From Desulfovibrionaceae bacterium (GTDB lineage Bacteria > Desulfobacterota > Desulfovibrionia > Desulfovibrionales > Desulfovibrionaceae): 52,870 nucleotides of DNA. The notes beneath the pieces are model-generated. The model was not told where the DNA came from. It worked only from the letters and a program-made list of their open reading frames with translations, and did no database searches. The number at the start of each line of letters is the position of its first letter. The first letter of the stretch is position 1. Made by a program: the position numbers and the translations under genes. Positions 42,213 through 50,110 of the stretch are shown piece after piece. Location of the stretch: contig JAQXJC010000024.1 of NCBI GenBank assembly GCA_029008115.1, positions 1 to 52,870 on the forward strand, written 5' to 3'.

Positions 42213-42950
42213 ATGTTCCGCCATCTGCTGTTCAGCCTTGCTGCCTTGCTGTTCCTGTCCAGTTCCGCCTCCGCCGCCGACAAGCTGGTGGTGGCCAGCG
42301 ATACCGTCTGGCCGCCCATGGAGCTGCTTGACGATCAGAAAAATGTCATTGGCTACTCCACCGACTACCTGAAAGCCGTGGCCAAGGAAACCGGTCTAAA
42401 TCTGGAATTCCGCAGCATCGCGTGGGATGGCATTTTCGCAGGGCTGGCCGCCAACCAGTATGACATCATCGCCTCTTCCGTGACCATCACGCCGGAACGT
42501 CAGAAGGTGTACGACTTCACCATCCCCTACTACAATGTGCGCCAGGCCATTGTGGTGCCCAAGAATGTGAACTGTCCCGATCTCGCCTCGCTGAAGGGCA
42601 AGACCGTGGGCGGCCAGATTGGCACCACGGGGCTGATGGTCGTGCAGAAAGCCAATGTGGGCGCCATCATCCGCGAATATGAAGACGTGGGCCTGGCCAT
42701 GCAGGACCTGGCCACGGGCCGCGTGGACTCCGTGGTCTGCGACGATCCGGTCGCGCTCTACTACGCCAACCAGAAGGCCGACTTTGCCGACAAGCTGAGG
42801 GTCGCCTTCAAGACCGGCGATACCGAGGAATACGGCTTTGTGGTGCACAAGGGCCGCAAGGACCTGGTGGAAAAGCTGAATCAAGGCATCAAGGCCGTGC
42901 AGGCCAAGGGTCTGGACAAGCCCATCGCCAAGAAGTGGCTGGGCGAATAG
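42213..42950 (+). CDS. Periplasmic amino-acid-binding protein of an ABC importer (HisJ-like)
   Basis: A solute-binding protein of 245 residues in SBP family 3, which captures polar or basic amino acids for an ABC importer. A signal peptide (1-21, ending SASA-A) precedes two lobes with VVASDTVWPPMELLDD, GLAANQYDIIASSVTITPER (family signature), YYNVRQAIVVP and DDPVALYYANQ. GGGAG lies 8 nt upstream. No permease or ATPase gene is adjacent; a strong terminator follows, so it is monocistronic. Operator sharing with lysA suggests lysine or a related amino acid, which is inference. Confidence 0.9.
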   Translation: MFRHLLFSLAALLFLSSSASAADKLVVASDTVWPPMELLDDQKNVIGYSTDYLKAVAKETGLNLEFRSIAWDGIFAGLAANQYDIIASSVTITPERQKVYDFTIPYYNVRQAIVVPKNVNCPDLASLKGKTVGGQIGTTGLMVVQKANVGAIIREYEDVGLAMQDLATGRVDSVVCDDPVALYYANQKADFADKLRVAFKTGDTEEYGFVVHKGRKDLVEKLNQGIKAVQAKGLDKPIAKKWLGE

Positions 42951-42974
42951 CCCCGGCATAGATTCCGGAAACAG

Positions 42975-43006
42975 AAAGCCTCCCCCGCAGGGGGGAGGCT
43001 TTTTTC
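42975..43006 (+). terminator. Terminator of the binding-protein gene
   Basis: AAGCCTCCCCC pairs with GGGGGGAGGCTT around a 2-3 nt loop and is followed by a T-run. Confidence 0.92.
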
Positions 43007-43050
43007 ATGCCGCAGCGGGACGGAGGCACGGAGCGCGCCAGCCTGGCCGG

Positions 43051-43398
43051 TTACCACTTCTTGAAGATGACGTAGGCGGCAAGTGTGATGAGCGCAAAGC
43101 CCAGCACGTGGTTCCAGCGCAGAGGCTCGCCCAGATAGAGGGTGGAGAAGACGGCAAACACACTCAGGGAGATGACTTCCTGAATGGTCTTCAGTTCAGC
43201 GGCATTGAAATAGCCGTAGCCGATGCGGTTGGCAGGCACCTGAAGCAGATACTCAAAAAAGGCTATGCCCCAGCTTGTCACGATGACCAGCGGCAGGGCC
43301 ATGCTCTTGTGGCGCAGATGCCCGTACCACGCGAACGTCATGAATACATTGGAAAGAAGCAGCAGGCCAGCCGTCATCACGGGCACAGGAAGTTGCAT
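43051..43398 (-). CDS. DUF486/DMT-like small membrane protein
   Basis: A 115-residue protein with four hydrophobic segments, of the DUF486 family within the drug/metabolite transporter-like group. Typical parts are LLLSNVFMTFAWYGHLR near the start, EYLLQVPANRIGYG in the middle, and KTIQEVISLSVFAVFSTLYL in the second half. The start at 43398 has GAGG 6-8 nt upstream. Function unknown. It is followed downstream by the converging terminator of the binding-protein gene. Confidence 0.88.
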   Translation of the reverse strand: MQLPVPVMTAGLLLLSNVFMTFAWYGHLRHKSMALPLVIVTSWGIAFFEYLLQVPANRIGYGYFNAAELKTIQEVISLSVFAVFSTLYLGEPLRWNHVLGFALITLAAYVIFKKW

Positions 43399-43605
43399 GG
43401 AAACCTCGTCGGGCCGCCGGCACGCGGGCCGGGGCATGTGTGGGAGCTACGTCATGCGGCGGACGAAACAGGCCCGTTCCGCCGCACAGCAGGCTCCCCC
43501 ATACCGGTACGGCGGCTGATGCGTCCGGGCCTGTCCTCGCGCACCAGCCGCGTCCGGCTGCGGCAGAGACGGTTCATCTCCGCCCCGCCGCCACAGTATG
43601 CCGCG

Positions 43606-45042
43606 CTACAGACCTGCCGCCGCGATCCGGGCCTTCAGGCTGTCCAGCCGCTCCGCGCCCATGCGGCGCAGCGTTTCTTCCCTGCCGATGAAGTGCATTA
43701 CCTCATGCAGGTGCGGGCCGCCAATGTAGCCCAGCAGCGCGGCACGCAGCGGCGGGCCGACCTGCTTGAACTTCAGGCCGTTGCCGGAGACATAGTCCTG
43801 AATGGCCTGTTCCAGCGCCGCGGCGTCGCCGAAGTCCACCCGCTCCAGCTCGGCACGCAGGGCCGTGATGTGCGCGCAGGCTTCATCGGTCAGCGCCTTG
43901 GCCACCTTGGGCAGATCGGCATCCGCGGTAGCAAGATCGGCGGCGGAGACCAGCAGCGGGCGGAAGGCCGCCGCAAGGTCCTTCAGATTGCTGGCGCGTT
44001 CACGGAAGAGCGGGCACAGCGCCTCCACCTGCTCAGGGCTCACATCCGGGAAACCGGCGGCGGCTACAAAGGGCATGGTCAGGCTGGCCAGCTCTTCCAC
44101 GGGCAGGGAGCGCATGTAGTGCGCGTTCAGCCATTGCAGCTTGTTGGGATCGAAGGCTGCGGCCGCGGCATTCAGGCTGCCGCCGTCGAAGAGCTTCACC
44201 AGCTCGTCAAGGCTGAAGATTTCCTGATCGCCGTGCGACCAGCCAAGGCGCACCAGATAGTTGACCAGCGCCTGCGGCAGCAGGCCGTCGTTCTGGTATT
44301 CGATGACGGCGCGCGCGCCGTGACGCTTGGAGAGCTTCTGCTTGTCCGGCCCGAGAATCATGGGCACATGCCCGAAGGTGGGCACAGGCAGGCCCAGCGC
44401 CTGATAGATGAGTATCTGCTTGGGCGTGTTGGAGACATGGTCGTCCCCGCGGATGACATGGGTAATGCCCATTTCGTAATCGTCCACCACCACGGCCATG
44501 TTGTAGGTAGGCATGCCGTCCGCGCGGCGGATGACCATATCGTCCAGCTCGCTCACGTCCACGGCTATGGTACCCTTCACCATGTCCTCGAACACGATCT
44601 TGCCGGACAGCGGAGCCTTCAGGCGCACGCAGTGCCCTTCGCCGGGGCCCACGTCCCTGTGGCGGCAGCGGCCGTTATAGCGCGGCTTCAGGCCCTTGGC
44701 GCGGGCATCCTCGCGCATGGCCTCCACTTCCTCGGGGGTGCAGGAGCACCAGTAGGCCTGCCCGGACTCCAGCAGCCTGTCCACATACTGGTTGTACAGC
44801 GCGGCGCGCTGGGTCTGGTAGTTCAGCGGGCCGTCCCAGTCCAGCCCCAGCCAGCGCATGGACGCCAGAATGGAGTCCGTATATTCCTGCTTGGAACGCT
44901 CAAGGTCCGTATCCTCGATGCGCAGATGAAATTCTCCGCCGTAGTGACGCGCCATCAGCCAGCAGAAAATGGCCGTGCGCGCGCCGCCGATATGCAGATG
45001 CCCCGTGGGGCTGGGGGCGAAGCGGGTGACTACTTTAGGCAT
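43606..45042 (-). CDS. gltX: Glutamyl-tRNA synthetase
   Basis: A class-I aminoacyl-tRNA synthetase of 478 residues. The ATP-binding HIGH region reads SPTGHLHIGGARTAIFCWL, and the KMSKS loop reads KLSKRHGA. FHLRIEDTDLERS, RGDDHVSNTPKQILIYQALG and a C-terminal anticodon-binding helical domain are present. A CxC segment (WCSC, then C in GRCRHRD) suggests the zinc-binding insertion. It lies 54 nt downstream of the NifU-like gene on the same strand. Confidence 0.97.
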   Translation of the reverse strand: MPKVVTRFAPSPTGHLHIGGARTAIFCWLMARHYGGEFHLRIEDTDLERSKQEYTDSILASMRWLGLDWDGPLNYQTQRAALYNQYVDRLLESGQAYWCSCTPEEVEAMREDARAKGLKPRYNGRCRHRDVGPGEGHCVRLKAPLSGKIVFEDMVKGTIAVDVSELDDMVIRRADGMPTYNMAVVVDDYEMGITHVIRGDDHVSNTPKQILIYQALGLPVPTFGHVPMILGPDKQKLSKRHGARAVIEYQNDGLLPQALVNYLVRLGWSHGDQEIFSLDELVKLFDGGSLNAAAAAFDPNKLQWLNAHYMRSLPVEELASLTMPFVAAAGFPDVSPEQVEALCPLFRERASNLKDLAAAFRPLLVSAADLATADADLPKVAKALTDEACAHITALRAELERVDFGDAAALEQAIQDYVSGNGLKFKQVGPPLRAALLGYIGGPHLHEVMHFIGREETLRRMGAERLDSLKARIAAAGL

Positions 45043-45096
45043 GAATGTGTCCTTGTCGCATGAATCTGTGGCGGAGGGCCGGGGGGCGCGGCGCGC

Positions 45097-45321
45097 CTAG
45101 TCCACGGCCTCCACCTTCCTGACGCCGGGGGCCAGCTTGACGATGGTTTTTTCCACAATGGACTTGAGGGTGGCCTGCGAATGGGGGCAGCCCTTGCAGT
45201 GTCCCTGCAAACGCACGCGCACCACGCCGTCCGGGGCGCACTCCACCAGTTCGATGTTGCCGCCGTCCTTTTCCAGCACGGGCCGGATGAGCTTCAGGGC
45301 GGCTTCCACTTTCTGCTGCAT
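45097..45321 (-). CDS. NifU C-terminal-like (NFU) iron-sulfur carrier protein
   Basis: A 74-residue stand-alone NFU domain that can carry or transfer an Fe-S cluster. It shows EAALKLIRPVLEKDGGNIEL, then the cluster-binding C-x-x-C in LQGHCKGCPHSQ, and LKSIVEKTI. The start at 45321 has AAGGAG 7 nt upstream; the longer frame is not coding. It has a near-consensus promoter at 45383-45411 and is followed by gltX. Confidence 0.93.
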   Translation of the reverse strand: MQQKVEAALKLIRPVLEKDGGNIELVECAPDGVVRVRLQGHCKGCPHSQATLKSIVEKTIVKLAPGVRKVEAVD

Positions 45322-45382
45322 GATGTTCTCCTTGCAGGCGGCGGGCCTTCGCAGGCTTAGCCGCGCATATTGCAAATGTTCA

Positions 45383-45411
45383 TTGTTACGGAGCGTACCT
45401 GTGAATGTCAA
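45383..45411 (-). promoter_or_regulatory. Probable promoter of the nfu-gltX transcript
   Basis: On the minus strand TTGACA (45411-45406) and TAACAA (45388-45383) are exactly 17 bp apart. It is divergent from the argF promoter, 13 bp away. Confidence 0.55.
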
Positions 45412-45424
45412 GGCTGCACGGCTC

Positions 45425-45453
45425 TTGATTCAGGGCGGGGAAAGGCGTATCAG
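45425..45453 (+). promoter_or_regulatory. Probable promoter of argF-argB
   Basis: TTGATT and TATCAG are 17 bp apart, ending about 33 nt before the argF start. Confidence 0.5.
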
Positions 45454-45486
45454 ACTGCTTTGAGCAACCATACAAGAGGAACGTCC

Positions 45487-46500
45487 ATGATCAATCTCAA
45501 GAACCGGCATTTTCTCAAGCTCCTCGACTTCACTCCCGAAGAAATCTCCTACCTGCTGGCACTGGCCGCCCGCCTGAAGCGCGACAAGAAAAACCGCGCT
45601 GAGGTGCCCTATTTGCAGGGAAAGAACATAGCGCTCCTTTTTGCCAAGGATTCCACCCGCACCCGCTGCTCCTTCGAGGTGGCCGCCCACGATCAGGGCG
45701 CCCACGTCACCTATCTGGGCCCCTCCGGCTCGCAGATGGGCAAGAAGGAATCCATGGCGGACACGGCCCGCGTCCTTTCCCGCATGTTTGACGGCATCGA
45801 GTACCGCGGCTGGGGGCAGGATGTTGTGGAAGAGCTGGCCCGGCATTCCTCCGTGCCTGTATGGAACGGCCTGACCAACGAATTCCACCCCACGCAAATC
45901 CTTGCCGACTTCCTGACCATGCAGGAGCACAGCAGCAAGCCCCTGAAGGACGTGACCTTCGCCTATCTGGGCGATGCCCGCTACAACATGGGCAATTCCC
46001 TGATGATCGGCGCCGCGAAGATGGGCATGAACTTCCGCTCCGTGGCTCCCGCCGGCCTGCAAACCTCGCCGGAAATCGTGGCGCAGGCACAGGCCATCGC
46101 CGCGCAGACAGGTGCGACCATCACCGTGACGGACAGCGTGGAAGACGGCGTGAAGGGGTGCGACTACCTGTACACGGATGTCTGGGTCTCCATGGGCGAG
46201 CCTGCGGACGTCTGGGAAGAGCGCATCAGGCTGCTCCTGCCCTATCAGGTCAATGCCGGCGTCATGAAGATGACGGGCAATCCCTGCTGCAAGTTCCTGC
46301 ACTGCCTGCCCGCCTTCCACAACCGCGAAACCGCCGTGGGCGAGGAAATCTACCAGAAGTTCGGCATTGAGGCCATGGAAGTGACGGACGAGGTATTCGA
46401 GTCTCCGGCCAGCATTGTCTTTGACGAGGCCGAGAACCGCATGCATACCATCAAGGCCGTCATGGTGGCTACCCTGACGGAACTGCTGCCGCAATTCTAG
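45487..46500 (+). CDS. argF: Ornithine carbamoyltransferase
   Basis: Transfers carbamoyl phosphate to ornithine, giving citrulline in arginine synthesis. The 337 residues contain the carbamoyl-phosphate loop [14 protein letters not shown], then the ornithine-side [17 protein letters not shown] and the catalytic Cys in [13 protein letters not shown]. An adjacent argB 9 nt downstream and an argD elsewhere in the window support an anabolic role. AGAGGA lies 6 nt before 45487; the upstream frame from 45370 covers the promoter. Confidence 0.95.
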   Translation: MINLKNRHFLKLLDFTPEEISYLLALAARLKRDKKNRAEVPYLQGKNIALLFAKDSTRTRCSFEVAAHDQGAHVTYLGPSGSQMGKKESMADTARVLSRMFDGIEYRGWGQDVVEELARHSSVPVWNGLTNEFHPTQILADFLTMQEHSSKPLKDVTFAYLGDARYNMGNSLMIGAAKMGMNFRSVAPAGLQTSPEIVAQAQAIAAQTGATITVTDSVEDGVKGCDYLYTDVWVSMGEPADVWEERIRLLLPYQVNAGVMKMTGNPCCKFLHCLPAFHNRETAVGEEIYQKFGIEAMEVTDEVFESPASIVFDEAENRMHTIKAVMVATLTELLPQF

Positions 46501-46509
46501 GAGATGTCC

Positions 46510-47292
46510 ATGTCCACCCCCACCATCGTCGTCAAATACGGCGGTCATGCCATGGACAGGCCCGACCTGCGCGACGCCTTTGCCGATGGCCTGGCCCGGC
46601 TGGCCGCGCAGGGCATGCGGCTTGTGATCGTGCATGGCGGCGGCCCGCAGATCAATTCCCTGCTCAGCCGCCTGCGCATTGAAAGCCGCTTTGAGCAGGG
46701 CCTGCGCGTCACAGATGAAGCCACCATGGAAGCTGTGGAAATGGTTCTCTGCGGGCAGGTCAACAAGGCCGTAGTCTCGCAGTTTGCCCGGCGCGGCGTG
46801 CGTGCCGCCGGTATTTCCGGCAGGGACGCCGGCCTGCTGCAGGCGGAACAGATCAGCCCCGCCTTCGGCCTGGTGGGCGAAGTGCGACAGGTCGATCCGG
46901 CCGTGCTGGAAGCCCTGCTCGCCGGCGGCTTCCTGCCCGTCGTGGCGCCCGTGGCCAGCGGCCCGCAGGGTGAAAGCCTGAACGTCAACGCGGATACGGC
47001 GGCCGGCGCCGTGGCCGGCGCCCTCGGGGCTGACTGCTTCGTGCTGGTTTCAGACGTGCCCGGCGTGCTGGACGGAGACGGCAGGCTGCTGCCGCGCCTG
47101 ACCCGCGGAGACATCAGTTCGCTGAAGGCCAGCGGCGTCATCTACGGCGGCATGATTCCCAAGGTGGACTCCTGCCTGCATGCGCTGGACGCCGGCTGTC
47201 CCCGCGCCCTCATTCTGGACGGTCGCGCGCCCGGCAGTCTTGAGCGCTATCTGCTGAACGGCGAGCCTCTGGGCACGGAAATATGCCGCTAA
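46510..47292 (+). CDS. argB: Acetylglutamate kinase
   Basis: Phosphorylates N-acetylglutamate, the second step of arginine synthesis. The 260-residue amino-acid-kinase-fold protein shows VVKYGGHAM at the N-terminus, VIVHGGGPQINSLL, the substrate Arg in GLRVTDEATMEAVEMVL, NVNADTAAGAVAGAL and VSDVPGVLDGDG. The start at 46510 is preferred to 46504 because AGGAG at 46499-46503 is then 6 nt away. It is the last core gene before the AT-rich right-hand region. Confidence 0.94.
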   Translation: MSTPTIVVKYGGHAMDRPDLRDAFADGLARLAAQGMRLVIVHGGGPQINSLLSRLRIESRFEQGLRVTDEATMEAVEMVLCGQVNKAVVSQFARRGVRAAGISGRDAGLLQAEQISPAFGLVGEVRQVDPAVLEALLAGGFLPVVAPVASGPQGESLNVNADTAAGAVAGALGADCFVLVSDVPGVLDGDGRLLPRLTRGDISSLKASGVIYGGMIPKVDSCLHALDAGCPRALILDGRAPGSLERYLLNGEPLGTEICR

Positions 47293-47294
47293 CT

Positions 47295-47358
47295 ATATAC
47301 TCTAATACAGTATATTATCGTGATATTACGCAGCATGCTACAAAAATCAGCTATGCTG
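47295..47358. repeat. Pair of inverted repeats just after argB
   Basis: ATATACT/AGTATAT (47295-47315) and CAGCATGCT/AGCTATGCTG (47331-47358) are two hairpins in tandem within 70 bp of the argB stop. Confidence 0.5.
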
Positions 47359-47498
47359 TAGTACATGTGGACAGAGCCGCCTCATGTTATTGCGTCGCCT
47401 TCAAAGCACGTATACTACAGTGGTAGTACTGATATCGCGATGATCGCACTAGGCAGTGACTGCCGCACGATCCGTACCGCAGGCCAGCATTCCACTCG

Positions 47499-47534
47499 CC
47501 GCCATATGCCTCATGGCATATGGCGGTATTTTTT
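47499..47534 (+). terminator. Strong terminator downstream of argB
   Basis: CCGCCATATGCC pairs perfectly with GGCATATGGCGG around TCAT and is followed by TATTTTTT. It lies about 200 nt past argB, so it may end the arg transcript or a lost gene. Confidence 0.9.
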
Positions 47535-48143
47535 GCGAAAGCCGCACAGCCCCTCTTTCATGCGTAAGGTGATACCTGCCAGCACTGCCGCAACGTGATA
47601 GAGGGGAAGTGTAATGAGGATTCGCGGGTATCTGGTCACGAGAGTATTTACCGCAAGATGGTCACCTTCCTGCGCGCCCGCCGGGAGCATGTGTATCTGG
47701 AGCAACGAATTCTGACTGCCCCCCTTGTCAAAGTCCAACCGCCCCCGCCATATAGCTCTTTCCGAAAAGACCGTCAGCATTCTCAAGGTCATGCCGCGCC
47801 CCCCTGGCTGCCCGTGACTATTTCCCGGGCGTACGCCGGGACACTCTATTTCCGACATCTATGTGTTCTGGAACCCGTCTGCGGCGGCAGCTAGGCATTG
47901 CCGAGGTTCGGATCATGACCTGCGGCACACCTTTGCCAGAATTCTCGTCATACCGGGCGCTCATTTTATACCGTGCAACACCTGCTAGGTACAGTGATCC
48001 GCTCATCATGCGCTACGCCATCTTTCCGAAGATGGCTCTGCTGGTCGCTACTGGTGCGGAAAAAAACAAGCTGAAAGCAGACAATAACGTATCTCATTAA
48101 CAAGAAGAAAATTTATGTAATACTTTGAAAATTAAGAATATTT

Positions 48144-48172
48144 TTGACAGTTTCACTGTCTATGAATTATAA
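48144..48172 (+). promoter_or_regulatory. Near-consensus promoter overlapped by a palindromic operator
   Basis: TTGACA (48144-48149) and TTATAA (48167-48172) are exactly 17 bp apart. The palindrome GACAGT-TTC-ACTGTC (48146-48160) covers most of the -35 box and spacer, the layout expected for a repressed promoter. No intact gene follows directly. Confidence 0.65.
48146..48160 (+). repeat. Palindromic operator candidate, copy 1
   Basis: GACAGTTTCACTGTC has 6-bp perfect arms around TTC. Its exact reverse complement occurs at 48291-48305. Confidence 0.7.
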
Positions 48173-48290
48173 ATTTTCTAATACATCTGATATGGATTTT
48201 AGTCAAGACTCTTTTCCGTAGCCTGGATATTTAAGCAATGAAATATAGCATTATTTATATATGATAAGTGAATAATGTACGTATAAAATT

Positions 48291-48305
48291 GACAGTGAAA
48301 CTGTC
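48291..48305 (-). repeat. Palindromic operator candidate, copy 2 (opposite orientation)
   Basis: GACAGTGAAACTGTC is the reverse complement of copy 1, with centres 145 bp apart. TTGACA overlaps it again (48289-48294), but the matching -10 is poor on the plus strand; on the minus strand TCGACA and TATACG are 16 bp apart. Confidence 0.7.
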
Positions 48306-48530
48306 GATATAAATATGGCTTAGCAGGCTCATAACTACTCAAAAAAATTAGAAAAATAATGGAAAAAAAATAATAGAGAGTAGCTAAAACTTTTGGCTGA
48401 TAATGCTGGAACGGCAATTTTTATAAATTTCCAAAGATTAATCAAAAATAGATTTAATAATATATAAGAAAACTGTAATGAGGACATTAGGAAATATTCT
48501 TTTGTATTTTCCATGTTTTTGATTTATTAA

Positions 48531-48945
48531 TTCAATCATTGCTTCATATGCGGTGGCATCTTAGTAGCTACCGTCATTGTTGCACCTTTAGGCTATGGGG
48601 TTATCCAACTCGAAAAATTTTATTTGGCGCCATTTACACATGCTATGGCCCTAGAAAAATCATCAGAACAAAATATACAAAATAGTAACATTTGGAATAT
48701 ATTAAATATTATTAATTATATTCATAGCATATATACCTCTTAGTATTACTATGTGCATTATTTCTGCCATACAAATTGTTATGTTGTGTGTAACAATTAT
48801 ACTTATACCGTTTGCCATTCCAATTACAAAGTCAATGTCTACATTTTTTAATCATATATGAAAAATCTGTGTGCCTGTTACAGTAAAAGCTATTATTAAT
48901 AGCAAAAAGCGCAGAAAATTTATGAAGAATACCAAAATCAGATAA
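48531..48945 (+). pseudogene. Broken membrane-protein gene
   Basis: Reading from 48531 gives GGILVATVIVAPLGYGVIQL and APFTHAMALEKSSEQN, then stops at 48741. Shifting frame near 48700 continues into two hydrophobic segments (ITMCIISAIQIVMLCVTIIL, IPFAIPITKSMSTFFNH), meets a TGA at 48859, and resumes in frame as VPVTVKAIINSKKRRKFMKN to a TAA at 48943. The parts form a plausible small protein with three or so membrane helices and a basic tail, broken by one frameshift and one nonsense codon. I do not recognise the family. The start is not clear, and TAA precedes 48531. Confidence 0.6.
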
Positions 48946-48959
48946 AACGTTTTGCAGCA

Positions 48960-48987
48960 TATAACAATGCACAAACATTGTTATAAT
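48960..48987 (+). promoter_or_regulatory. Palindrome overlapping the -10 box of the small-protein operon
   Basis: TATAACAATG and CATTGTTATA are perfect 10-bp arms around CACAAA. The right arm overlaps a consensus TATAAT (48982-48987). No good -35 box lies 17 bp upstream, so the site may bind an activator or repressor. AAGGAG and ATG (49005) follow. Confidence 0.6.
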
Positions 48988-49004
48988 ACATAAGGAGAGT
49001 AGAT

Positions 49005-49310
49005 ATGAAGAGGATCATGGTTCTCATGGTTGCAGCAATGCTGTGTTCATCCCCAGTATTGGCGGCAGGTATTCAGTCTCAGCCTTCTGGGGGAAATAAA
49101 ATCGGGCAACAGCAAAATGTTATCAATCAGACAAATCTTCAGAATTCAGCTGTAATCAGTACTGGAAAAGGTACTAAAACTGAAATTGGCACGGTAAGTA
49201 ATAATAAGGGGCAGCAGCAAAATATTATCAACCAAACAAAGATCAAAAATTCGGCAGTAATATCTACTGGCGGTGCTGAAACACAGATCGGTACTATAAA
49301 AAATCAATAA
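49005..49310 (+). CDS. Small exported protein with two curlin-like Asn/Gln repeats
   Basis: A 101-residue protein. The signal peptide (1-20, cleavage after PVLA) leaves about 81 residues made almost wholly of two repeats with a 35-residue period. Each has the pattern G-Q-Q-Q-N-x-I-N-Q-T-x4-N-S-A-V-I-S-T-G followed by Q/E-I-G-T (repeat 1 from residue 34, repeat 2 from 69). The mature part is rich in Asn, Gln, Thr and Ser and has no Cys or aromatic residues, as in curlin-type amyloid subunits. The repeat is not the canonical CsgA pattern, so curlin-like is an inference supported by the CsgG-like gene downstream. AAGGAG lies 7 nt upstream. A hairpin separates it from the next gene. Confidence 0.75.
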   Translation: MKRIMVLMVAAMLCSSPVLAAGIQSQPSGGNKIGQQQNVINQTNLQNSAVISTGKGTKTEIGTVSNNKGQQQNIINQTKIKNSAVISTGGAETQIGTIKNQ

Positions 49311-49343
49311 GATACCATACAGTAAATAACGCATACTTTAACG

Positions 49344-49372
49344 TGCCCGTGTACAGTATCTGTACACGGGCA
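49344..49372 (+). terminator. Intercistronic hairpin after the repeat protein
   Basis: TGCCCGTGTACA pairs perfectly with TGTACACGGGCA (12 bp, GTATC loop) but has no T-tract, and the next start codon lies 11 nt later. It suits an mRNA stabiliser or partial terminator that raises expression of the first gene. Confidence 0.6.
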
Positions 49373-49383
49373 GTGGAAAATAT

Positions 49384-49713
49384 ATGCTTATAAATATCTT
49401 TTATATAGACATCCTGCTGATACTAATACTATCAGGTTCATGCTTCTCCGGACAAGTAACTACACATAACAGCTCAACTAATTCAGACTTAAATATTGAT
49501 GATATCATATCTAAAGAGATAGAGAATCAGAAAAATATTATTAACAAACAAATAAAAAAAGATTTATCGCACGAATTTTCCTCTTCTGAAAATAAAGATA
49601 TAGAAATTCATAATAGCAACATATCGATTGGAGCTGTAAACAATTCAGGACAAAAATGTAAAGGTATTCATCGAATAACAACTATACACAATACAACTAT
49701 CATAAAGGATTAA
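49384..49713 (+). CDS. Small exported Asn/Ser-rich protein of the secretion locus
   Basis: A 109-residue protein I do not recognise. An N-terminal hydrophobic segment (about 4-20) ends in SGSCFSG, which could be a signal peptidase site or an imperfect lipobox. A polar, Lys/Glu/Asn-rich middle (about 35-70) may be helical. The C-terminal end has EIHNSNISIGAVNNSG and TTIHNTTIIKD, which echo the I-[NH]-[NQ]-[ST] motif of its two neighbours. It lies 4 nt before the next gene and looks co-transcribed with it. It could be a minor subunit or nucleator; that is inference. Confidence 0.6.
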   Translation: MLINIFYIDILLILILSGSCFSGQVTTHNSSTNSDLNIDDIISKEIENQKNIINKQIKKDLSHEFSSSENKDIEIHNSNISIGAVNNSGQKCKGIHRITTIHNTTIIKD

Positions 49714-49717
49714 TAAC

Positions 49718-50086
49718 ATGCTGAACATTACAAAAAGAATATTCAGTTTCTATACTTTAGGTGCGCTTCTGCTGACTTCTCAGAATGCTTATACAGCTGA
49801 TGAATTAGGAATGTCTGATTATTTAAGAGATCTAAACAAACCGGCAGAAGCCCATGCCACAAAAGTTGCAGATGCCTGGTCTGATAATATGGCATACCGT
49901 ATTGAGCATGGAATGGCGGACGGTGTTGTTGTTGATGGAAAGACAAATAAGAAAGGTGTTATTGCTGACGGTGTAGGAAATATCGTCATCAAGAAGGGGG
50001 CTAAAGTCGGTCCAGTTATTAATAATACAAAAATTAACAATTCCACAGTAATTATCAAAAACAACAGTAAAGATACACGCTATTAG
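49718..50086 (+). CDS. Small exported protein sharing the NT-x-x-NS-x-VI motif
   Basis: A 122-residue protein with a signal peptide (about 1-27, ending NAYTA). The mature part starts with a helical-looking segment (DELGMSDYLRDLNKPAEAHA) and ends in a Gly/Val/Asn-rich stretch: ADGVGNIVIKKG, then VINNTKINNSTVIIKNN. The last segment matches the INQTKIKNSAVI repeat of the 49005 gene product nearly position by position, so the two belong to one secreted family. It is followed after 24 nt by the CsgG-like gene. The family is not known to me. Confidence 0.65.
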   Translation: MLNITKRIFSFYTLGALLLTSQNAYTADELGMSDYLRDLNKPAEAHATKVADAWSDNMAYRIEHGMADGVVVDGKTNKKGVIADGVGNIVIKKGAKVGPVINNTKINNSTVIIKNNSKDTRY

Positions 50087-50110
50087 CTTTCTTGTGCCGG
50101 GGAGAGGGTT

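Larger units (their letters stand above)
47293..48530. other. Gene-poor region with multiple hairpins and decayed sequence
   Basis: No gene could be recognised in this ~1.2 kb. The first part has several inverted repeats (47295-47315, 47331-47358, 47413-47428, and GGCAGTGACTGCC at 47452-47464) and a terminator at 47499. From about 47590 to 48050 the composition is mixed, with open frames on both strands that match nothing I know and look like gene remnants. From 48100 it becomes very AT-rich and holds the twin palindromes at 48146 and 48291. It may be the edge of an acquired segment. Confidence 0.5.

Noticed and set aside
47595..48100. Open frames at 47595-47894 (+), 47861-48100 (+) and 47511-47858 (-) as genes
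   Set aside because: They overlap one another on both strands, lack ribosome binding sites and show no recognisable motif. They are more likely remnants.
48199..48417. 72-codon minus-strand hydrophobic open frame
   Set aside because: It is in AT-rich DNA with an alternative start codon, no Shine-Dalgarno and no family features.
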